A DNA stretch of 64,000 nt from Maylandia zebra (Eukaryota; Chordata; Actinopteri; Cichliformes; Cichlidae), in contig NC_135174.1 in NCBI RefSeq assembly GCF_041146795.1, positions 5,085,878-5,149,877 on the forward strand, given 5' to 3'. Below, piece after piece: positions 54,301-64,000 of the stretch. The notes below the pieces were generated by a model. That model was not told the origin of the DNA and did not search any database. It saw only the letters and a program-made list of their open reading frames with translations. The position numbers and the translations under genes were made by a program. The number at the start of each line of letters is the position of its first letter. Position 1 is the stretch's first letter.

Positions 54301-54818
54301 TATATTAGTCCTTACCCGAGTAGCATCAGGGAAAAGCGTGAAATATTAAGAATTTTCTTTGGGACTAAATATTTAAATAAAATTGTAATTAGAGGGTAAG
54401 ACTGCTTTAAACTGCTTAATGTTCTCACGCACTGTCCACACTGTTATCTAATTTAGCAGCTTTTTCTATATCTAAAGGATAATGTCTTTATGTGCTGATA
54501 TGCACATACATGCAGAATGTTGTGTGCTTTGGACTGCAGGGGTCCAGCTCAAACGTCCTACCTGTCCGTGTCTTCTCCCGTTCTGATAGTCTCCCTGATA
54601 AATGTCTCCGTTGGGCAGAATAGCTTTCCCGAATCCGTGCCTTTCTCCAGCTTCATTTCTGCCTCCTTCATACTCCTGCTCGGGTAAAAACAAAATAGGG
54701 TTTTACCATTAGCTTTAGTTCATCGTCGGCAGCAAACAAACTTAACACGATAATTATATTCTCTCACCCCGAGTTTATTTTGTTCATCCTCGAACTCCTC
54801 AGATCCTACGTCCGACAT
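51340..54818 (-). CDS. rsph1: Radial spoke head component 1, MORN-repeat protein
   Basis: Axonemal radial-spoke head protein of motile cilia and sperm flagella. Coding exons in transcript order: 54768-54818, 54562-54675, 54166-54271, 53923-54013, 53486-53621, 52442-52513, 51340-51453. They join in phase to about 227 residues. After [12 protein letters not shown] comes [14 protein letters not shown] and about six MORN repeats (for example [42 protein letters not shown]), then [17 protein letters not shown], closely matching mammalian RSPH1. The final exon reads [10 protein letters not shown] and stops. The protein lacks the long acidic C-terminal tail of human RSPH1 (309 residues), either a shorter fish form or unseen extra exons. 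An X-box lies upstream and a SINE in intron 6. Reverse-strand poly(A) signal at 51147-51152. Confidence 0.92.
51941..52203 (-). mobile_element. tRNA-derived SINE, reverse orientation
   Basis: Lies in rsph1 intron 6. On the minus strand it has GGTTGGTGGTTCGAGCCCC (B box), CCTTGGGCAAGACACTTCAC, CCAGGGCAGCTGTGGCTACA and a tail AAAAGCGCTATATAAATGCA followed by ATTATTA units. It shares the body and tail of the SINE at 24808-25094 but lacks its B-box hairpin. Confidence 0.85.
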
Positions 54819-54921
54819 GTTTCTGTCAGTTTCTGAACGACTGTGTTGTAGTTTTAGTTGAAACAGAAGCGCCAAAAACGGGGAAAATCCTGCACCTGCT
54901 CTTTTAGCCTACTAGTTTACA

Positions 54922-54935
54922 GTTGCTATGACAAC
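54922..54935. promoter_or_regulatory. RFX X-box upstream of rsph1
   Basis: GTTGCTATGACAAC is a near-perfect imperfect palindrome fitting the RFX-factor X-box (GTTGCC-AT-GGCAAC type). It sits 104 bp upstream of the rsph1 start codon. RFX2/RFX3 bind such sites near ciliary genes (established knowledge), so direct RFX control of rsph1 is a reasonable inference. Confidence 0.75.
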
Positions 54936-55718
54936 CGTCGGTCACGCGAGCTAAAGACCCAGGCGCGCTCTTGCCTGAGAAGACTCTTGCGCAGTATTGA
55001 TGTTCATTTGTGTACTGGACGGACGCAGCCACAAGAGGGCGCCCGTCTGACTCCGATTTTTTTTTCCAAGCTAAAAATGTTTATTTTGGAGAATACGTTG
55101 TAAGTTACTATGGGTTTTTTAAAATGTGATAGTAGCTTTTTATCTCAACTCTATTAAACTTTAAAGCCAAGTTCCCCACTTCTCCATAATGAAAAGCAAC
55201 GAGTGTATTCAATGTAGTTCAGTCTATTTTGGAGGGTGTTATTCTAGCAGTAAACATGGTGAGCCACCCCTTATTTCTTTATATTTTAATTCCACAGGAT
55301 TGGACTTTCTTCCTTTAATTGGTTTGAAGAGTTTTCAAGTCAGTTAACAGATAACTTCGCAAAGAACCATTTTTAAATGATGTATTCAGGTACTTTGTTA
55401 CTTGTGGCAAAAATACATGACTGGGACCCATTTAATTGAATCTATGAAAAATGTCAAAGATCACACCTTGACAGATATATATAGTATTTTTGTATGAGCA
55501 AGGTAATTCCCAAGGGGCTATTAGCCAACAAATATACCTTAAAAACTGGACGAAAGAAGAAGTGGCAGGCCTAAAAAACTACAGAACATCAACAGTGTGT
55601 GACAGTCATGTTGTAAAGTGACAGAAAAAGGGCTTGACACAGCATGTGAGAGCTACTGCACTGAAAGCTATTCGTCAACAATAATCTCAGTGGAAGGGTA
55701 TGAGGTATTACAAACTAC
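54936..55718. other. Intergenic upstream of rsph1
   Basis: rsph1 promoter side to about 55060, then AT-rich DNA. At about 55490-55700 a block with CTGGACGAAAGAAGAAGTGG and AGGCCTAAAAAACTA resembles a degenerate transposase gene, but too little remains to classify. Confidence 0.35.
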
Positions 55719-56350
55719 CAGTGTTGGTCAAGTTACTTGAAAAAGTAATCAGTAACTAATTACCGATTACTTCCCCCCAAAAGCAATCCCGTTGCTTTAC
55801 TGATTACTAATTTTCTAAAGTACTTAGTTACTTTTTAAAAACATGATTTACAACCTGAATAAATCTAATAAAACTAGTTTTAATAGTTTTAATCTTTTAA
55901 CTTTATCCATCAAGCAAAAATTCAATTATATGCAGCATTCTCTGACTGGAAGAAATTTGTTTAACATTTTAATAAATTGTGTCAAACTTAGTTCAGTTTT
56001 GCTCTTTTAAAATCTGCTTCAAAGCTCCAAAGGGCTTTTTTATGACCACACAATCAAAAAAAAAATTCACAGCATTTCAATAAATGATTCATGAAAAAAC
56101 ATTTTTCTTGATATCTTGGCAAATCAGTATGTCCATCAAATGACACCAACATAATAAACTTAATGACCTCTCCTTTGCAGCTCTTTATTTAGACAACTTG
56201 AACTTGTTTTGACATTAACTCATAAGCCCTGAGATTTTGCCATCTGTTGCATTAAAGATTAGAATGAACTCTGGTTGTAATCCACTGTGTTCAGCTGTTC
56301 CCTCTGTGACTCAACATAAGGTGCCGTTTAAAATTTCTGAAGCAGGTATT
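55719..56350 (+). repeat. Probable hAT-type element, one end recognised
   Basis: CAGTGTTGGTCAAGTTACTT at 55719 followed by repeated GTAATCAGTAACTAATTAC motifs is the end of a common fish hAT nonautonomous family. The matching far end was not found, so the right limit is a guess and the copy may be truncated. Confidence 0.4.
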
Positions 56351-56889
56351 CAATAACATACATAATAAAGATAAATGAACGGCAGTTTATGGCCGTGGTG
56401 ATAATCTCTGTGGCATCATTGTCCCTTTGAGGACAGTTCCTAAGAATATCTCACTCCTGATTAATTCCTGAAACAGTGCATATTTAAGAAAGGGGCAGCT
56501 AATACCTGGGTTCACTGGCTGCTTGTTCGAGATTTAGCACCTCACTTGTCAATTTATATCCATCTAATCTCTCTCTCATGACGCTGTCACTGGTTTTTAA
56601 AATAAGTGACAGTTTAACAGCCTATTATGACCTGTTTCCTGGGCATGATTAAACACCTGGCACCATCTGCCTGCATACAGAAACATTATACCAATAATGT
56701 TAAAATGTTGACATATCTGATGTAGATAAAGTTGCCCAGCACAACTTAGTTAAAAATAAAAGTTATACATTGATTTGCATGCCCAAGCAAAAGATGACTT
56801 GTGGAGAAATCCTTGTTGGCAAGCACAGCGGTAGTTTGTCACTAGATTGGTGCACATCTCATGAGGGGTTTTGGGACACTTCTCTTTAC

Positions 56890-58809
56890 TTACTTACTTA
56901 GTACTTAGTTCCTCCTACGCCGAGCGGCGCATCGGGCAGCTAGTGATCTCCATCGATGTCGGTCAGCAGCGACTGCTTCAGCTTCGTCCCAGGCAATGTC
57001 GACAGTTCTCAGGTCGTCCATAAATGTTCGACGCCATGTGGTCTTTGGTCGGCCTTGCTTTCGCTTGCCAGTTCGTGGACGCCATGTCATGGCAATCTTA
57101 GCTGGGCGATGAGGGGGTAGGCGTAAAATACACTCAACAAAAATATAAACGCAACACCTTTGTTACTGCTCCCATTCCCCATGGGATGGACGTAGAGACC
57201 TAAAATTCATTCCAGATACACAATATAACCATCCCTCCCAAACAGTGGTCACAAATCAGTCCAAATGTGTGGTAGTGGGCACATCTGCTATATTGAGATA
57301 ATCCATCCCACCTCACAGGTGTGCCACATCAGGATGCTGATCTGACATCATGAGTAGTGCACAGGTGTACCTCAGACTGCCCACAACAAAAGGCCACCCT
57401 GGAATGTGCAGTTTTTTGCGCTATTGGGGGTCTGGGGACCCAGAACCGGTCAGTATCTGGTGTGACCACCATTTGCCTCATGCAGTGCAACACATCGTCG
57501 CATGGAGTCTATCAGATTGTCAATTGTGGAATGTTGGTCCACTCCACTTCAATGGCTGTGCGAGGTTGTTGGATATTCGTGGGAACTGGTACACGCTGTC
57601 GTATACGCCGGTCAAGCACATCCCGAACATGCTCAATGGGTGACATGTCCGGTGAGTATGCTGGCCATGCAAGAACTGGGACATTCTCAGCTGCCATCTG
57701 CCCTGAACAATGTGAACCATGATTCATCCGTGAAGCGCACACCTCTCCAACGTGCCAGACGCCATCGAATGTGAGCATTTGCCCACACAAGTCTGTTACG
57801 GCGACGAGCTGGAGTCAGGTCAAGACCCCGATGAGGACGACGGGCATGCAGTTGAGCGTCCCTGAGACGGTTTCTGACAGTTTGTGCAGAAATTGTTTGG
57901 TTGTGCAAACCAATTGTTCCAGCAGCTGTCTGGGTGCTGGTCTCAGACGATCTTGGAGGTGAACCTGCTGGATGTGGAGGTCCTGGGCTGGTGTGGTTAC
58001 ACGAGGTCTGCGGTTGTGAGGCCGGTTGGATGTGCTGCCATATTCTCTGAAACGCCTGTGGAGGCGGCTTATGGTTGAGAAATGAACATTCAATGCACGG
58101 GCGACAGATCTGGTTGACATTCCTGCTGTCAGCATGCCAATTGCACGCTCCCTCATTGCTTGTGGCATCTGTGGCATTTTGCTGTGAGACAAAACTGCAC
58201 ATTCCAGGGTGGCCTTTTGTTGTGGGCAGTCTGAGGTACACCTGTGCACTACTCATGATGTCAGATCAGCATCCTGATGTGGCACACCTGTGAGGTGGGA
58301 TGGATTATCTCAATATAGCAGATGTGCCCACTACCACACATTTGGACTGATTTGTGACCACTGTTTGGGAGGGATGGTTATATTGTGTATCTGGAATGAA
58401 TTTTAGGTCTCTACGTCCATCCCATGGGGAATGGGAGCAGTAACAAAGGTGTTGCGTTTATATTTTTGTTGAGTGTATGTCCCGCAAAGCGAAAGCGTCT
58501 TTCTGCAACAACATCGGCTAATGGGCGGGTGCCTGCTCTTCGTAGGACCTCCTCATTTGTTATTCGGTCCCGGTAGGAAATTCTCAGGATTCGCCGCAAG
58601 CCACGTTGTTGAAGCACGTTCAGGTGTTGAATAGTTGCACTTGTTGAGCGCCAGGTTTCACTAGCGTAAAGTGCAGTAGGGAAGACGATAGAGTTCAGTA
58701 GTCTGAACTCTGCCATTGCCGGTCCCAAGCCCGGATGAGAAAGGAGGAGGGTTGGGCGTGGGGCTAGCAACCCCACCCTGTAAAAACTCCAATCGCTACG
58801 GAAACAGCA
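56890..58809 (-). mobile_element. 5'-truncated LINE (non-LTR retrotransposon), itself interrupted
   Basis: Minus-strand fragment encoding the C-terminal end of a non-LTR reverse-transcriptase protein: LLNSIVFPTALYASETW, RGLRRILRISYRDRITNEEV, then after the nested element RPRTGKRKQGRPKTTWRRTF and a stop at 56905. The 3' end has a short AAGT-type repeat tail (about 56890-56905). It is flanked by the 12-bp direct repeat ACTTCTCTTTAC (56878-56889 and 58810-58821), a LINE target-site duplication. The element is 5'-truncated, as most LINE copies are, and split by the transposon at 57131-58475. Confidence 0.85.
57131..58475 (-). mobile_element. IS630/Tc1-type transposon with 285-bp terminal inverted repeats
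   Basis: A 1345-bp element bounded by TA (57129-57130, 58476-58477). It starts CACTCAACAAAAATATAAAC and ends with its inverse. The terminal inverted repeats, 57131-57415 and 58191-58475, appear identical over 285 bp. The minus-strand transposase gene is broken: a helix-turn-helix region (AIGMLTAGMSTRSVARALNV) is in one frame, TDESWFTLFRADG with the first catalytic D is in another, and the third-acid block AWPAYSPDMSPIEHV follows directly. The segment with the second D is deleted. Nonautonomous; inserted into the LINE. Confidence 0.9.
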
Positions 58810-59216
58810 ACTTCTCTTTACAGAAACTCTAAATCTTTTAGTTTTCTTGGTTGCCTCTTGGGAGCTCCCTCCATAGATTCTCTGTAAGATTGATGCGATG
58901 AAATCATCCTGTATCTTTAACAGAAAAAAGACTCAAAGGAAGTTTCCACCTCCGTGCTTGACTGTGGGGATATTGTTCTTTAGGTCATACTCAGCATTTC
59001 TCTTCCCCCAAACACAGCGGGTCAAGTTGATGACAAAGAACTTGTAGTTCTTCATGTAGTTTATAACATTTATGTCATGTGTTTTTTCTCAATTGTGCTT
59101 GCTATCCTGTCTCTCTCCATTAAAATGAAACTACCATAAAAATGAGAGACTATTCATTTCTTTGTGAGCAAAAGCAGAAATTTAGCAGGAGATTGAAGAA
59201 TTATATCCTCCACTGT

Positions 59217-60792
59217 ATGCCCTCTGATCTCAGCCAGAATTGACATATTTTTCATGAGGTTTTTTTAATAGCCAATAAAATGTCATTGAAAACTTTTTTG
59301 CATTTTTTAATGTACTATCAAGGTTTAACAAAAACGTTTTAAAGCTAAGGCAACCTCTTTCTGCACTAAAGTGACATTGGGTTGGTTTTTTTTGTTTCTG
59401 TTGCATCTGTCATCAAGTGTCCCTCAGACAAGATTCTTTGGGACAGGAAAAAAAGAAGCCTCAGATTCTCTAATGTGACCGCTAGTCCACTGTGATCTCT
59501 AAAGCCATCCCAGAAGGATCCTGGAGGAATTTCTATTGAGGGCTTTATCAGCTATGACTTTATTTATAAGCCTGTCATGACTATCAGAAGTGTCACCGCG
59601 CACCATTAATGGTACATTTCAAAACAATAAGCTTTGGAGATAAGTGAAAAATGTATTTTGTTACATTGCTGTGAAGACAGAAATCCTTGCCATGACATAT
59701 GAAGTGTATTCACCATATGAATTTTTGAAATATGTAGGAATGTAAGTAAATCAGGACATAAAATAAAACCCTGTAAAACACAGTTTCACATTTTTTATGT
59801 AATTGTTTCATGACTTTATTTGTGAGAAAATTTGTGATACCACACTCATGTTCATCTGAAACTGGAAAATTAATACACACACAAACACACACACACACAA
59901 TAGAAACCGTAGAAAATGACAGATCTTTCAGTCAGCTATGCGTTCTAATGAGCAGTGCCAAATCCATTTTAAAATTTCACATAAGTAAAAAGTTAGCTTA
60001 CAGTATTTTACTCTTAATGTCTTGAATTGGATACAGAAAAAAAAAACGACACCATCTTTTTTTTATTCATAAGGACATAATAAAATCATTTGGTCCTTAT
60101 CACGTCTTAATATTAGATAAATACAACCTCAGATTAGCAAAACATTTTACACCATCTCATTATTTATTTAATTTAAAAAAAGTAACCCTCACTGCTTCCA
60201 TATGAATTAAGAAGAATAAAGAGTAGTAGTAAGTAGCAGGCGATGCTTATACTTGCAGATTGCGGCTTGAGCCTGGTTCTGCTGGAGGTTTTCTTTCCTG
60301 CTGTCACCAAGTGCTTGCTCATAGGGGTCATTTGATTGTTGGGGTTTCTTTGCATTATTGTAGTGTATTGCACATAGACATTCCAGTTGTAAAATAAAAT
60401 CAAAATTCACATGATTTTCAGTAATGAGATTAGACTTGAGCAGTGACTGCTTTGCGTTTAATAACTTTGTGTACCACCAACTATTACTGGCTTACAAATG
60501 CATTCTTTGAGCTTAAATTGTTCAATAGCTGCTTTTAAGTCTAGACACATCCTTAATGTCAAATCCAGTTATAATCTTGGAGATCAGTGCCCAAGATAAC
60601 AAACACTTGGAAAGTTTATCATCTGTGTGAGCTGTATCTCTGGCAGAGGTCACCCTCCTTTGGCATTCATTCTTTTCTTGAGCTGCAGTTGCTCCACGGC
60701 ACGGATTTATAACAAAAGCTCAGCACCATCTGCATGACATCACATGCCAAGCTAATCACTTTCCTCCACCCACGTTCAATGGGGGATTTGAC
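59217..60792. other. Intergenic / MYH upstream region
   Basis: AT-rich sequence with a short CA run at about 59875-59899 and repeat copy 3 at 60258-60410. The last few hundred bases hold E-box-like CANNTG words upstream of the MEF2 site. No gene seen. Confidence 0.45.
60258..60410 (+). repeat. Dispersed teleost repeat, copy 3
   Basis: Diverged partial copy of the 17030-17220 repeat (CTGTCACCAAGTGCTTGCTC then ATAGGGGTCATTTGATTGTT), located about 380 bp upstream of the MYH MEF2 site. Confidence 0.65.
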
Positions 60793-60963
60793 CTAAATAT
60801 AGTTGTTTGCTGTCTATGCTAATGCATCTTATAAAAGCAGTAAGCGCCAACGCTTCGTACATTTTTCTGCTTCATTGTCTTCTGGCTGTGACGGCTACTG
60901 ACTTAACCAGCAGGAGCTTTGATTCAGGTGTCTCTAGAAGGAGCCATACGCTGACTTTCTGGG
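60793..60963 (+). promoter_or_regulatory. Core promoter and noncoding first exon of myosin heavy chain
   Basis: A perfect MEF2 site CTAAATATAG lies at 60793-60802 and a TATA box TATAAAA at 60830-60836, which would place transcription start near 60860. A noncoding exon probably runs from there to 60963, where a GTAAGA donor follows, and splices over a short intron to the acceptor ending at 61056, just before the ATG at 61059. MEF2 plus TATA spacing is typical of muscle-specific genes; the exon limits are inferred from sequence alone. Confidence 0.65.
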
Positions 60964-61058
60964 GTAAGATTTGATCAGGATGATGATCAAATTCATTAAT
61001 AGATGAATTCTAACATTAACCCTGGATGTTTTAGTCCCCTGGGGTGTACACTGCAGAG

Positions 61059-64000
<2,942 letters not shown>

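Larger units (their letters stand above)
56750..59216 (-). pseudogene. Tc1-like relic split by a LINE insertion
   Basis: Two halves of one decayed Tc1-like element, at about 56750-56889 and 58810-59216, with the LINE between them. The left half has CCTTGTTGGCAAGCACAGCG; the right half resumes at CTTCTCTTTACAGAAACTCT, then carries minus-strand coding remnants NLTRCVWGKRNAEYD and NNIPTVKHGGG and ends in a terminal repeat-like block (CATTTCTTTGTGAGCAAAAG, then CCTCCACTG beside TA at 59215-59216). The transposase frame is broken and partly deleted. Outer left limit is approximate. Confidence 0.75.

Noticed and set aside
57357-57774. Plus-strand open frames of 90-121 aa
   Set aside because: They are the reverse strand of a transposase relic and its inverted repeat; the minus strand shows the recognisable transposase blocks.

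Overview
The window is nuclear DNA from a ray-finned fish, most likely a percomorph and possibly a cichlid. The evidence is vertebrate multi-exon genes with GT-AG introns, dense Tc1-like and hAT DNA transposons, tRNA-derived SINEs, and CA/GT microsatellites. The species assignment is inference. There is no CRISPR array, operon or phage; the genes are ordinary vertebrate ones, rebuilt here exon by exon from splice sites and from family protein sequence as I know it.

Layout, left to right. 1-7944 is intergenic, with hAT-type remnants and a long GT microsatellite. 7945-30208 (+) is myocardin (myocd, 13 coding exons), whose 3'UTR runs to about 31.55 kb. 35490-44604 (-) is map2k4 (MKK4; 11 coding exons plus one candidate cassette exon), tail-to-tail with myocd. 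46770-49379 (-) is adprm (3 coding exons). 51340-54818 (-) is rsph1, a MORN-repeat radial-spoke gene (7 coding exons) with an RFX X-box about 100 bp upstream. 56.75-59.22 kb is a three-level nest of transposable elements. 60.8-64.0 kb (+) is the promoter and first nine coding exons of a fast-type sarcomeric myosin heavy chain, cut by the window edge.

The set MYOCD, MAP2K4, ADPRM and a muscle MYH cluster also lies together on human 17p (established knowledge), so the block is old. RSPH1 is elsewhere in human (chromosome 21), so its presence between ADPRM and MYH is a rearrangement in one lineage. Myocardin (SRF coactivator of cardiac and smooth muscle) and the sarcomeric myosin are both muscle genes, but nothing here shows that they are co-regulated.

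No wholly new system is visible. The observations most worth checking are: (1) a myocardin gene model in which exon 2 joins in frame to the RPEL3 exon, with no RPEL1/RPEL2 exons found; (2) a 36-nt in-frame cassette exon candidate in map2k4 at the exon1/exon2 junction; (3) a perfect hairpin in one of two paralogous Tc1 remnants that looks like a polymerase template-switch mutation; (4) the nested Tc1 relic / LINE / IS630-Tc1 element with both target-site duplications intact; and (5) a near-palindromic X-box at rsph1.
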